From the NCBI RefSeq assembly GCF_018623035.1, contig NZ_CP076023.1:2418001-2482000 (forward strand): a stretch of DNA of 64,000 bases, given 5' to 3'. Below the pieces are notes generated by a model, which made no database searches, was not told the origin of the DNA, and saw nothing but the letters and a program-made list of their open reading frames with translations. Origin of the DNA: Cellulomonas dongxiuzhuiae. GTDB taxonomy: Bacteria > Actinomycetota > Actinomycetes > Actinomycetales > Cellulomonadaceae. This document shows positions 1 to 8,241 of this stretch, one piece after another. Position numbers and translations under genes: made by a program. How positions within the stretch are numbered: position 1 is the stretch's first letter; each line of letters begins with the position of its first letter.

Positions 1-347
1 ACACGCCGCCCGGCGGTCAGGTCGCGGTCCGTGCGGCGGCGGTCGAGCAGGGGCGCGTCGTGGAGGTCGTGGTCCTGGACACCGGTGAGGGATTCGACCC
101 CGAGGACGCCGAGCGCATCTTCGACCGCTTCCACCGCGGCCCGGGCAACGACGAGCGCCGCTTCGGCCTGGGCCTGGCGCTGCTGCGCGAGGTCGTCACG
201 AGCCACGGGGGCACGATCCAGGCGGTCAGCGACACGGGCGTCGGCGCCACCTTCACGGTCCGGCTCCCGGCGTCGGTCGGCCACGGGCCCGTCCCCGCGA
301 CGACGGGAACCCGCGACGACGCCGCGCGCACCCCCGCGCGGCTGTGA
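1..347 (+). CDS. Sensor histidine kinase, C-terminal fragment
   Basis: Only the 3' end of the gene is inside the window; the open frame runs in from the left edge. The visible protein is the end of a HATPase_c ATP-binding domain. It shows the G1 box DTGEGF, a short FDRFHRG lid segment, and the G2 box [11 protein letters not shown], followed by HGGTIQ and [11 protein letters not shown], the usual last strands of this fold. A roughly 30-residue Arg/Ala/Thr-rich tail follows. The role would be ATP-dependent autophosphorylation in a two-component system. The dimerisation domain, sensor and partner regulator lie outside the window, so the signal is unknown. Confidence 0.85.
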   Translation, partial: TPPGGQVAVRAAAVEQGRVVEVVVLDTGEGFDPEDAERIFDRFHRGPGNDERRFGLGLALLREVVTSHGGTIQAVSDTGVGATFTVRLPASVGHGPVPATTGTRDDAARTPARL

Positions 348-367
348 CGCCGCGCGGCCGGTGGGGC

Positions 368-760
<393 letters not shown>

Positions 761-769
761 GCACCGGTC

Positions 770-775
770 AGCCTA
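770..775 (-). promoter_or_regulatory. -10 hexamer of rnpB
   Basis: TAGGCT on the minus strand ends 9 bases before the inferred 5' end of the RNase P RNA. The same TANNNT hexamer class precedes the tRNA genes and many protein genes here. No convincing -35 box is visible. Confidence 0.5.
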
Positions 776-781
776 CCCGTG

Positions 782-863
782 TCACACGTCGACGCGGTAC
801 GTCAGGCTCAGCTCGTCGCCGGCGACGCCGCGGATCCCCCAGTACGTGAACGGCACGTCAGCC
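782..863 (-). pseudogene. Tautomerase-family gene, detached 3' end
   Basis: These bases encode DVPFTYWGIRGVAGDEL followed by SLTYRVDV and a stop. This is the typical last strand and tail of a tautomerase-family protein that begins MAQVKxYG, whose members end NWGIRG-x-x-GDEL. The matching N-terminal 108 codons are at 2111-2434 on the same strand. Joining the two at the shared GGCT restores one uninterrupted frame of about 133 codons. The codons are GC-rich like the genome, and composition changes abruptly just beyond base 863. No start codon with a good ribosome site serves this piece, so it is a gene remnant. Confidence 0.75.
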
Positions 864-1052
864 TGACTAACTAGGACCTCACCCTTTCGAGTGAACCGCA
901 CGCAGTTACGCACAGTATTCGGCGTCGCGCGTGGTGGTTCTGAGTTCAGCGGGATTTCTTGTATTATCAAGCATCACCGCTGTGCGTGTACATTTTTGGC
1001 GCAGCCCTTATCGCTCTCTGCAGCAAAAATAGCGCAGAAGCTCTTTATCTGT
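864..1052. other. Left part of insert, no convincing gene
   Basis: Low-GC DNA by the standard of this genome. A minus-strand frame from a TTG at 970 runs through into the tautomerase remnant, but it has no clear ribosome site and its first 35 residues resemble nothing I recognise. I read it as a chance fusion across the junction rather than a gene. Confidence 0.4.
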
Positions 1053-1265
1053 TTATCGCCGCGACACGAAGAGTACGCGGTATAGAAGCGCGAGAATCGC
1101 GAGCCAGATCATGCTGGCGACAATCGCGAATGTCGGGCTCGGGTTAAACACATTGGAAGAGAACGGGAATGGCAAACGCCATCCAAGACCGATGCAAACT
1201 ATTATCGCTAGTATGTAGGCAGCGAGAGCCAAGAATAGCACGTGCTTTATGATGCTGGATCTCAC
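1053..1265 (-). CDS. Small two-helix membrane protein in the insert
   Basis: The 70-residue product has two predicted membrane segments, about residues 6-28 (HVLFLALAAYILAIIVCIGL) and 46-66 (FAIVASMIWLAILALLYRVL), joined by a Pro/Ser/Asn-rich loop and ending in VSRR. Positive charge at both ends suggests a hairpin with both termini in the cytoplasm. The GTG start is preceded by GGAGG with four bases between, which supports translation. Codon use is AT-richer than in neighbouring genes, consistent with transfer. The function is unknown; a phage or plasmid small membrane protein is one possibility. Confidence 0.5.
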   Translation of the reverse strand: MRSSIIKHVLFLALAAYILAIIVCIGLGWRLPFPFSSNVFNPSPTFAIVASMIWLAILALLYRVLFVSRR

Positions 1266-1565
1266 GATTCCTCCGCTAGATGCGCTGGTGAGTGCGTATT
1301 ACAGTCCTGGTGCCCGACCGAGTCGAGGTGGTGACCCCCGCGTAGCGCCGTGGAGCAGTGCTGTGTCGACCACCGGCTCTCCGCAGAAGCGCCAAGCCTG
1401 ATCGACCGCGGCTCGGTGGTCGCTTTCGGGGCTGATTCTGCCGTCTGGGTGTGGCAGCCCCGCCCGCTGTCGTGCGGGTCGGAGGGCACGACAAGGGCGC
1501 TAGCGGTGGAGCCCTGCTCGCTGAGCCTGCGGTCCGCGCGTGCTCGTCTTGCGGGCCCGAGGAGG
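1266..1565. other. Insert interior with no assignable gene
   Basis: GC returns to high values from about 1290. Several frames are open on both strands, but none has recognisable sequence or a good ribosome site. The plus frame that starts at 1350 enters the coiled-coil fragment, yet its first 70 residues look like non-coding translation. Confidence 0.4.
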
Positions 1566-2110
1566 CTTCACCCCAGAGCCACGCCCGAGCAGATCGGGCA
1601 TACCTACCAGGTCGCCCGCGCGTGGGCGCAGGAGGACCCCGAATCGGCACGCGCAGAAGGCCGGATGCGCGAGGAGCTGCGCGCCCGGTACGGGGTCGAC
1701 GCCGACCAGACGAACGCCGACCCGGCCGCCGTGCGCGCCGCGGTCGAACGAGCCGAGCACACCCGCGCGCAGGCCGACGCCGAGCGCACCCGCGCCGCGG
1801 CAGAGAACGCCGAGGCCGTCCGGCTGCTGCAGCACGCGGACCGTGAAGACGCTCGCGCGGAGCAGGCCCGGGCGGCCGCGGAGCACGAGCCGGAGCCCGA
1901 GGAGCGCGCCCGAGCGGTTACGGAGGCCGAGCTGCGCATGACGGGTGCCGGTGGCACCCGGGAGAACGGGCGGCGCTGTACGACAGCGCCGAGCGACGCA
2001 CCACCGCAGCGAACGAGCTTGAGACCAAGGGCATCGATCGTGAGGTCGTCGCCACCCGCATGCGGGCCGACGTCAGCCAGGCCAAGCCAGCCAGCGAGGC
2101 CGTCAAGACG
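1566..2110 (+). pseudogene. Coiled-coil mobile-element protein fragment, frameshifted
   Basis: From about 1572 one frame reads TPEQIGHTYQVARAW, then a long charged helix rich in Ala, Glu and Arg (VERAEHTRAQADAERTRAAA, LLQHADREDARAEQARAAAE), to about 1935. The sensible continuation is in another frame from about 1960: ERAALYDSAERRTTAAN, then ELETKGIDREVVATRMRADV and SQAKPASEAVK. The switch falls between about 1920 and 1970, so the gene is frameshifted. It then ends abruptly at the insert boundary. Such charged helical proteins occur on actinobacterial plasmids and integrative elements near mobilisation genes, but I cannot name the family. Confidence 0.5.
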
Positions 2111-2434
2111 AGCCCTGGGCGGGCTCTCGAGCACGACGACCTCGAGGTCGTCGGCCGCGAGGCCGAGCGCAGGGGCGACGTCGTCGAAGAACGCCGCGAT
2201 GAGCCCGCGGACGGCGCCCGGGCTACGGCCCGTGAAGCACACGACCTCGACCACGAGGTACTCGGGCGAGCGCGGCGCGACGAGGTCCTCGTCGTCGAGC
2301 AGCAGGAAGCGGTGGAACCGCTTGTCCTGCGGCAGCCCCCACGCCGCCACGAGCGCGCCGTGGACCGCGTCGGACACCTCCTGGCGTCGCGCCGCCCACA
2401 CCGTGCGGCGGCCGTAGAGCTTCACCTGTGCCAC
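2111..2434 (-). pseudogene. Tautomerase-family gene, detached 5' part
   Basis: The GTG start at 2434 opens a frame reading VAQVKLYGRRTVWAARRQEV, then SDAVHGALVAAWGLP and QDKRFHRFLLLDDEDL, ending EVVVLESPPRA at the junction. This is the beta-alpha-beta fold of a tautomerase-superfamily protein of the MAQVK(I/L)YG type; the residue after the initiator is Ala, not the catalytic Pro of 4-oxalocrotonate tautomerase. The last strand and tail are missing here and lie at 782-859. The frame continues about 14 codons into the insert as a chimera. The interrupted gene is unlikely to give a folded product. It is divergent from yaaA with 54 bases between starts. Confidence 0.75.
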
Positions 2435-2488
2435 GTCCCACACCTTCCACGCGCCGGATGCCCGGGGCGCACACCGTACCCTCGTGCG

Positions 2489-3271
2489 GTGCTCGTGCTC
2501 CTGCCGCCCTCCGAGGGCAAGACGCCCGCACCCGCCACCGCTCCCGCGCTGGACCTGGCGGCGCTGTCCCACCCCGGCCTGACGCCCGTGCGCGAGAAGG
2601 TGCTCGACGCGCTCGTCGAGGTCAGCGCCCGCCCGGACGCGTGCGACGTGCTGGGCGTCTCGCCCGGCCTCGCCGAGGAGGTCGCACGCAACGTCCGACT
2701 GCGCTCGGCACCGGCGGCCCGGGCGTCGCGCGTGTACACCGGTGTGCTGTACGGCGCGGCCGGTCTCGACGCGCTCACCCCCGCCGCACGGGCGCGTGCC
2801 GTCGCGAGCGTGCGCGTCGTGTCCGCGCTGTGGGGCGTGCTGACGGTGGACGACGTCGTGCCCGCGTACCGGCTGTCGATGGGGACCGACCTGCCCGGCG
2901 TCGGTCCGCTCGCCGCCGCGTGGCGCGCCCCGCTGGGCGTCGAGCTCGCCACGCGTGCCGCCGACGACCTCGTGGTCGACTGCCGGTCCGCGACCTACCG
3001 TGCCGCGTGGGCGCCCCCGGCGGGTGCGCCGTGGGTGGAGGTGCGCGTGCTGCGCGAGGTCGACGGGCGGCGCTCCGTGGTCTCGCACCACGCCAAGCAC
3101 ACCCGCGGCGTCCTGACGCGCCACCTCGTGACGCGCCGCGGTCGCGAGCCGCGCGACGCCGACGAGCTCGCGCACGCCGCGAGCGCGCTGGTCGGCGACG
3201 CGCTCCACGCCGTGGAGCTCGCCCCTGCACCCCGCCGCGGCGCCCGCACGCTCTCCCTCGTCGTCACGTAG
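2489..3271 (+). CDS. yaaA: YaaA family protein (peroxide stress, DUF328)
   Basis: The 260-residue product is a full-length YaaA/UPF0246 protein. It opens VLVLLPPSEGKTPAP, the conserved PPSEGK motif, and has RVYTGVLYGA, VVSALWGVLTVDDVVPAYRL, and a basic SHHAKHTRGVLTRHLV segment typical of the family. YaaA limits iron-dependent oxidative damage in E. coli; its chemistry is still debated and the fold binds DNA. The GTG start has no ribosome site, but TACCCT ends six bases upstream, so the mRNA is probably leaderless. Start and promoter face the interrupted tautomerase. Confidence 0.9.
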   Translation: MLVLLPPSEGKTPAPATAPALDLAALSHPGLTPVREKVLDALVEVSARPDACDVLGVSPGLAEEVARNVRLRSAPAARASRVYTGVLYGAAGLDALTPAARARAVASVRVVSALWGVLTVDDVVPAYRLSMGTDLPGVGPLAAAWRAPLGVELATRAADDLVVDCRSATYRAAWAPPAGAPWVEVRVLREVDGRRSVVSHHAKHTRGVLTRHLVTRRGREPRDADELAHAASALVGDALHAVELAPAPRRGARTLSLVVT

Positions 3272-3297
3272 GCCACCGGGCAGTCAGCGCCGGTCCG

Positions 3298-4134
3298 TCA
3301 CCAGCCCTCGCTGGGCGCACCGGCGACCGCGATCTCGTCGCGGCGGTCCGCGAACAGCCGCACGATGCTCACGGACGCGGGCGCGACCCGCAGCTGGCTC
3401 CACGTCCCGGGGTGGGCACCCATCGTGACGCCGAGCGCCGCACGGATCGCGACGGCGTGCGACACCACGACGACCGTGCGGGGACCGCCCGCCCGCAGCG
3501 CGTCCAGGCCGCGGCGCAGCCGCACGCCGACGTCCGCGATGGACTCGCCGCCCGGCGGGCGCACGTGGCCGTCGGTGTGCCACGGCTCGAGCAACCCCGG
3601 CCAGCGCTCCTCGATCTGCTCGGCCGTCAGGCCCTGCCACTGCCCGAAGTCGGCCTCCTGGAACACCGGGTCGGTCCGCACCGGCAGCCCCAGCCGGGCC
3701 GCCATGACCGCCGCGGTCTCCTGCGTCCGCACCATGGGCGAGGCGACGATCTCGCTCGGGTCGTCGATGTCGCCCCACAGGTCGCGCCCGACCCGGTGGA
3801 CCAGCGCCGCGGCCGCGGCCGCCTGCGTGCGCCCGACCTCGTCGAGCGGCGGTCCCGGCTCCGAGGAGCCCGAGTACCCGCGCGAGACGGTCATCGTGGT
3901 CTGGCCGTGCCGCACGAGGACGACCGTCGTCGGCTCGTCGTCGTCGAACCGCGGTGACGTCCCGGACGGGCGTACCGCACGCCGCCCCGCGGTCGGCGAC
4001 CCGGCCGACGCCGTCCCCGCCCCGGCAGGGTCGACGCGGTCGGGGGCGAGCGGCTCGGCGGGCGAGGGCCCGGCGTCGCCCGCCTCGCCAGGACGGTCGG
4101 GACGGTCGGGGTCGTGCGCCGGTTCGCTGGTCAC
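3298..4134 (-). CDS. Histidine phosphatase family protein (PGM/CobC-like)
   Basis: The 278-residue protein has an Asp/Pro/Ala-rich, probably disordered N-terminus (about 1-65) and a phosphoglycerate-mutase-like domain. The catalytic motif VVLVRHGQT places the phosphorylated His at 76. Further motifs are SPMVRTQETA, a Glu in FQEADFGQWQG, and VVVSHAVAIRAALG with the second catalytic His. In mycobacteria the gene at this place encodes RNase H fused to such a phosphatase, preceded by a zinc-ribbon and a Nif3-like gene; here the order is kept but the RNase H part is absent. The substrate is unknown; alpha-ribazole phosphate is one candidate. The GTG start lies 50 bases after the upstream stop. Confidence 0.85.
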   Translation of the reverse strand: MTSEPAHDPDRPDRPGEAGDAGPSPAEPLAPDRVDPAGAGTASAGSPTAGRRAVRPSGTSPRFDDDEPTTVVLVRHGQTTMTVSRGYSGSSEPGPPLDEVGRTQAAAAAALVHRVGRDLWGDIDDPSEIVASPMVRTQETAAVMAARLGLPVRTDPVFQEADFGQWQGLTAEQIEERWPGLLEPWHTDGHVRPPGGESIADVGVRLRRGLDALRAGGPRTVVVVSHAVAIRAALGVTMGAHPGTWSQLRVAPASVSIVRLFADRRDEIAVAGAPSEGW

Positions 4135-4183
4135 CCCCGCAGTCTTCGCCCCACGGGGCCGGGGGTCCAGCCGGCGCACCTGC

Positions 4184-4921
4184 TCAGGCGTCGGTGAGAC
4201 GGACCAGGATGCGGCCGCACTCCTCGCAGCGGACGACGGCGTCGACCGGGCGGGCACGGATCGCCTCGATGTCCAGCGGGTTCAGCTCGAGGCGGCACCC
4301 GTCGCACCGGGTCCCGCGCAGCGCTGCGGCGCCGCTGCCGCCCAGCTGGCCGCGCAACCGCTCGTAGAGCGCGACGAGGCCCGCGTCGAGACCGTCGGCC
4401 GCGCGCTCGCGCTCGGCGCGCACGCGCCCCGCCTCGGCGTCGATCTCCGCGTACCCGGCGTCCCGCTCCGCGACGACCTTCAGGCGGTCGGCGACGAGGG
4501 CACCCTGCGCCTGCTCGAGGTCGCGCAGCACGGCCTCGTGCGCCTCGAGGCGCTCCATGACCTCGAGCTCGACGTCCTCGAGGTGCGCCTGCCGGGCCGC
4601 CAGGCTCGCGAGCTCGCTCGTCAGCGCCTGCGCATCCTTCGCACCCACCTGGCCGCCGTCGAGACGCTGCTGGTTGCGCACCGCGCGGCCGCGCACCTGC
4701 TCCACGTCCGCCTCGGCCTTCGCCAGCTCGGTCCGCAGGTCGGATGCCGCCGTGCGGGACGTCACGAGCGCGGAGTCGAGGTCCGCGAGCTGCGCGTCCA
4801 GCTCGACGATCCGCGCGAGCGCCGGCAGCGAGCGCCGCTTGTGGGCGAGCTGCGCGAGGCGTGTGTCCAGGTCCTGGACGTCGAGGAGTCGGCGCTGGTC
4901 TGCGGCGGGGGCGCTCGTCAC
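4184..4921 (-). CDS. Coiled-coil protein with C-terminal C4 zinc ribbon
   Basis: The 245-residue product begins with a long helical hairpin (about 5-190) rich in Leu, Ala, Glu and Arg heptads. It ends in a zf-RING_7 type ribbon with CDGC and CEEC about 25 residues apart. Family members sit beside Nif3-like genes in most actinobacteria. A role as nucleic-acid or ribosome-associated factor has been proposed for relatives, but the function here is unproven. The GTG start overlaps the stop of the Nif3-like gene as GTGA, so the two are translationally coupled. Confidence 0.85.
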   Translation of the reverse strand: MTSAPAADQRRLLDVQDLDTRLAQLAHKRRSLPALARIVELDAQLADLDSALVTSRTAASDLRTELAKAEADVEQVRGRAVRNQQRLDGGQVGAKDAQALTSELASLAARQAHLEDVELEVMERLEAHEAVLRDLEQAQGALVADRLKVVAERDAGYAEIDAEAGRVRAERERAADGLDAGLVALYERLRGQLGGSGAAALRGTRCDGCRLELNPLDIEAIRARPVDAVVRCEECGRILVRLTDA

Positions 4922-6108
4922 GTGGTGGTTCCTTCCGGCGGGGACGTCTGCGGCACGTGACCCGTCCACGGGTCGGTGCGCCGCGTGCTGACGCGGGTCT
5001 CCACCGTAGTGCCCGCGGCCGCCAGGTCCGCCCGCAACGCGTCGGCGGCGCGCGGCAGCCAGAGCCACTCGGACGCGGAGTGCGCCAGGTCGACGAGCGC
5101 GGGGCGAGGCGGGCCGTCGCCCGCCTCGAACGCCGCGCGCTCCTGCTGCTCCGACGCCGGGTGGTGGCGCAGGTCCGCGGTCACGTACGCGTCCACGTCG
5201 GCGGCGCGCACGGCGTCGAACAGCGAGTCCCCCGACCCGCCGAGCACCGCGACGCGCCGCACGGGCATGTCCGGGTCGCCGGCGTACCGCACGCCCTGGG
5301 CGGTCGCGGGCACGGCTCGGGCGACGGCTGCGGCGAACGCGTGCAGCGGCAGCGCCGTCGGCAGTGTGCCGACCCGTCCCAGCCCCGTGCTCCCCGGCAG
5401 CGCCGCCAGCTCCAGGACGTCGAACGCCGGCTCCTCGTACGGGTGGGCCGCACGCATCGCGGCCACGACACGGCTGCGCAGGCGGCGCGGCGCGATCATC
5501 TCGACGCGCGCCTCGGCGAGGGTCTCGCGCCGCCCGACCGCACCGACGGCGGGTGACGCACCCGGCAGCGGTGTGAACGTCCCCTCCCCGGTCGTCGTCC
5601 ACGCGCAGCGCGCGTACGCACCCACCTGCCCGGCGCCCGCCTCCGCGAGGGCGTCGACGAGCGCGTCGGCGGCGGTGACGGGCACCATGACGACGTGCTT
5701 GTCGAGCGCGGGCGCGTCGGCGGGGACGAGGGGCTCCGTCCCGACCAGCCCCACGGCGTCCGCGAGCGCCTCGGCGACGCCGCCGCGCGCGGAGTCGGCG
5801 TTGGTGTGCGCCGTGTACAGCCCGCAGCCTCCGCGCACCAGACGGTGCAGCAGAGCGCCCTTGTACGTCGTCGCAGCGACCGAGTGGACGGGCCGCAGGA
5901 GCAGGGGGTGGTGGGTGACCAGCAGGTCCGCGTCCCACCCGAGGGCCTCGTCCACGACCGCGGCGACCGGGTCGACGGCCAGCAGCACGCGACGCACCGG
6001 TGCCGCGGGGTCACCGGCGGCGAGCCCCACGCGGTCCCAGGACTCGGCGGTGCGCGGGGGGTAGCGCGCCTCGAGGGCGGCGACGACCTGGGCGAGGGTC
6101 GCGGTCAC
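4918..6108 (-). CDS. Nif3-like dinuclear metal centre protein (YqfO type)
   Basis: The 396-residue protein belongs to the NIF3/DUF34 family. It shows ESWDRVGLAAGD, metal-binding LLVTHHPLL (His66, His67), LYTAHTNAD, and the C-terminal HHPASEQQ-like part. The roughly 100-residue insertion after position 160, containing YARCAWTTTGEGTF and AAHPYEEPAFDV, is the PII-like YqfO domain. These proteins form toroidal hexamers with two metals per subunit; relatives have been linked to GTP cyclohydrolase 1 type 2 activity, but the true role is unsettled. The GTG start overlaps the upstream ADH stop by GTGA. Confidence 0.9.
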   Translation of the reverse strand: MTATLAQVVAALEARYPPRTAESWDRVGLAAGDPAAPVRRVLLAVDPVAAVVDEALGWDADLLVTHHPLLLRPVHSVAATTYKGALLHRLVRGGCGLYTAHTNADSARGGVAEALADAVGLVGTEPLVPADAPALDKHVVMVPVTAADALVDALAEAGAGQVGAYARCAWTTTGEGTFTPLPGASPAVGAVGRRETLAEARVEMIAPRRLRSRVVAAMRAAHPYEEPAFDVLELAALPGSTGLGRVGTLPTALPLHAFAAAVARAVPATAQGVRYAGDPDMPVRRVAVLGGSGDSLFDAVRAADVDAYVTADLRHHPASEQQERAAFEAGDGPPRPALVDLAHSASEWLWLPRAADALRADLAAAGTTVETRVSTRRTDPWTGHVPQTSPPEGTTT

Positions 6109-7154
6109 GGCAGCACGAGCGCCTTCGTGCACGTGCGCTCGTCCATCGCGCGGTACGCGTCGGCGATGTCGTCGAGCCCGAAGGTCGCGTCGAAGACCAG
6201 ACCCGGCTCGATGGTCCCGGCCCAGACGTCCGGCAGCAGGCCCTCGATGTAGCCGCGCACGGGTGCGACGCCGCCGACGACGCCTTTGTTGGCGGAGAAC
6301 ATCGTCTGCACCGAGAGCTCCGGGCCGCCGGCGGGGACCCCGACGAACCCGACGCGTCCGCCGGGACGCACGGTGGCCAGCGCCTGGGCCATCGACTCCC
6401 GCGTCCCCACGCACTCCAGCACGCCGTGCGGACCGACACCGCCGAGCAGGTCGACGACCGCTGCCGCTCCCTCGTCGCCGCGCTCGGTGACGACGTCGGT
6501 CGCGCCGAACCGCCGCGCGAGCGCCTGGCGTGCGGGGTTGCGGGAGAACGCGACGACCCGCTCGGCGCCGAGCCGGCGCGCGGCGATGATGCCGCACAGG
6601 CCGACGGCGCCGTCACCGACGACAGCGACGACCGAGCCGGCACGGACGCCCGCGGACAGCGCCGCGTGGTGCCCGGTGCCCAGGACGTCGGCGAGCGTCA
6701 GCACGTGGGGCAGCAGCGCGGCGTCGGGGTGCTCGGGGGCGACGACGAGGGTGCCGTCGGCCAGCGGCACGCGGACGTACTCGCCCTGCCCACCGTCCGA
6801 CGGGATGCCCTCGTGGTCCGGCGATCCCCACCACGCGACCTGCTCGCACGAGGTGTGCACGCCGTCGCGGCAGTGCACGCACGTGCCGTCGCTGATCGAG
6901 AACGGCGCGACGACGAAGTCGCCGACGCTCACCCGCCGGACGTCGGCACCGACCTCCTCGACGACGCCCACGAACTCGTGACCCGTGCGGTGCGGCTCGC
7001 CCGGGTCCCGCACGCCGCGGTAGCCCCACAGGTCGGAGCCGCACACGCACGTCGCGACGACGCGGACGACGGCGTCGGTGGGACGGTGGACGACGGGGTC
7101 GGGCACCTGCTCGACGCGCACGTCGTGGGGGCCGTGGATGACGGTGGCTCGCAC
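6105..7154 (-). CDS. Zinc-dependent alcohol dehydrogenase family protein (MDR)
   Basis: The 349-residue medium-chain dehydrogenase has the catalytic zinc site CGSD (Cys38) and GHEFVG, a structural zinc loop with CVHC and a later Cys in GVHTSC, and a Rossmann segment VVAVVGDGAVGLCGI. It should oxidise or reduce an alcohol/aldehyde pair with NAD(P) in the cytoplasm; the substrate cannot be read. It is the first gene of a leftward run with Nif3-like, zinc-ribbon and phosphatase genes. TAGGCT ends six bases before the GTG start, so the transcript is probably leaderless. Confidence 0.88.
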   Translation of the reverse strand: MRATVIHGPHDVRVEQVPDPVVHRPTDAVVRVVATCVCGSDLWGYRGVRDPGEPHRTGHEFVGVVEEVGADVRRVSVGDFVVAPFSISDGTCVHCRDGVHTSCEQVAWWGSPDHEGIPSDGGQGEYVRVPLADGTLVVAPEHPDAALLPHVLTLADVLGTGHHAALSAGVRAGSVVAVVGDGAVGLCGIIAARRLGAERVVAFSRNPARQALARRFGATDVVTERGDEGAAAVVDLLGGVGPHGVLECVGTRESMAQALATVRPGGRVGFVGVPAGGPELSVQTMFSANKGVVGGVAPVRGYIEGLLPDVWAGTIEPGLVFDATFGLDDIADAYRAMDERTCTKALVLP

Positions 7155-7254
7155 ACCGGAAGCCTACGGCTCGACCGGCCGGCGCCGCCCGTGACGAGGT
7201 GGGGGCCCGACGTGTCACGGGTCGCCGGCGCGCCGGTAGGCTGACCGACCGCAA

Positions 7255-7328
7255 GGGCCTGTAGCTCAGTTGGTCAGAGCGCCGCGCTTACACCGCGGAG
7301 GTCGCCGGTTCGAGACCGGCCGGGCCCA
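7255..7328 (+). tRNA. tRNA-Val (TAC)
   Basis: A 74-nt cloverleaf with acceptor GGGCCTG pairing CGGGCCC, anticodon stem CCGCG/CGCGG and loop CTTACAC, giving anticodon TAC. The T stem is GCCGG/CCGGC around TTCGAGA. The CCA end is not encoded. TAGGCT at 7237-7242 lies exactly 12 bases upstream and is the likely -10 box. Confidence 0.97.
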
Positions 7329-7348
7329 CCCACGCATCACGCGGAGCA

Positions 7349-7822
7349 TCACGCCGACAGCGCCGCCAGCGCCTGCCGGTAGGCGGACAGCGGGCGCGCC
7401 TGCCCGCGGGGGTTCACGACGCTCCAACGCAGCACCCCGTCGGCGTCGACGAGGAACGAGCCGCGCAGCGCGTGCCCGGTGGCCTCGTCGAAGACCCCGT
7501 AGGCGCGGGCCGCCTCGCCGTGCGGCCAGAAGTCGGAGAGCAGGTCGAACGGGAACCGCTCCTGCTCCGACCACGCCCGCAGGGCGAACATCGGGTCGCA
7601 GGACACGGCGAGGAGCCGGACGCCGGCGTCGTCGAAGGCGGCGATGTCGTCCCGCAGCTCGCACAGCTCAGCCGTGCAGATGCCGGAGAAGGCGAACGGG
7701 AAGAACACCACCGCGACCGGCGTGCCGCGCAGCTGCGCGAGCGCGACGGGCGTGCCGTGCGTGTCGGGGAGCGTCAGCCCGGGAGCGCGCGTCCCGACCT
7801 GCGGGACGCCCGCACCGCTCAC
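7349..7822 (-). CDS. Peroxiredoxin, AhpE/Bcp type
   Basis: The 157-residue thiol peroxidase has the active-site pattern P42-x3-S-x2-C49 in FPFAFSGIC, with a second Cys at 54 that could act as resolving residue. WSEQERFPFDLLSDF and GVFDEATGHALRGSFLVD complete the fold. It should reduce hydrogen peroxide or organic peroxides in the cytoplasm. The GTG start overlaps the stop of the DUF3052 gene as GTGA, so the two are co-translated, a pairing common in actinobacteria. Confidence 0.93.
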   Translation of the reverse strand: MSGAGVPQVGTRAPGLTLPDTHGTPVALAQLRGTPVAVVFFPFAFSGICTAELCELRDDIAAFDDAGVRLLAVSCDPMFALRAWSEQERFPFDLLSDFWPHGEAARAYGVFDEATGHALRGSFLVDADGVLRWSVVNPRGQARPLSAYRQALAALSA

Positions 7823-8241
7823 TTCCCGCGGCCTCGGGAGGACAGACGTGTCGCGGACCAGTCCGGGCCGATCGAGAACGTCGACATCGCGTGCAGGCCG
7901 GACGTCGTGGCCGCCTCCTCGATGTCCGAGTGCGACACGTGACCGGGACGACCCGCCTTGGGCGAGAAGACCCAGATGGGACCGCTGTCCTCGAGCACGC
8001 TGGTCGCGTCGACGAGGGCGTCCGTGAGGTCGCCGTCGTCCTGACGGAACCAGATGACTGCACCGTCCGTGACGTCGTCGTAGTCCTCGTCGACGAGCTC
8101 GGTGCCGGTCACGGCCTCGATACCCGTACGGACGTCGGCGTCGACGTCGTCGTCGTAGTTCAGCTCCTGGATCACCTGCCCGGCTGTGAAGCCGAGGCGG
8201 GCGACCGCCTGCGTCGCGGAGTCGTCCGCGGTGGATGACAC
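7819..8241 (-). CDS. DUF3052 family protein
   Basis: The 140-residue protein matches the actinobacterial DUF3052 pattern: [51 protein letters not shown] and a [16 protein letters not shown] segment. I chose the GTG at 8241 because family members start about here and AAGGGA lies upstream; the frame is open to 8307 but that extra part is unlike the family. The function is unknown. The gene is beside the peroxiredoxin and divergent from aceE. Confidence 0.9.
   Translation of the reverse strand: MSSTADDSATQAVARLGFTAGQVIQELNYDDDVDADVRTGIEAVTGTELVDEDYDDVTDGAVIWFRQDDGDLTDALVDATSVLEDSGPIWVFSPKAGRPGHVSHSDIEEAATTSGLHAMSTFSIGPDWSATRLSSRGRGK

Larger units (their letters stand above)
864..2110. other. 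Foreign DNA segment inserted in the tautomerase gene
   Basis: About 1.25 kb separates two halves of one gene. The left part (about 864-1260) is clearly poorer in GC than the flanks. The segment holds a small two-helix membrane protein gene and a frameshifted Ala/Glu/Arg-rich coiled-coil fragment whose frame is cut off at the right boundary. GGCT (minus strand) occurs at both junctions, 860-863 and 2111-2114, so any target duplication is no longer than about 4 bases. No terminal inverted repeats, transposase or integrase are visible. It could be a decayed mobile element or plasmid DNA captured at a break. Confidence 0.65.

Noticed and set aside
782..970. A 62-codon frame as an independent small gene
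   Set aside because: Its second half is the displaced tail of the tautomerase and its first half is insert DNA; the TTG start has no ribosome site.
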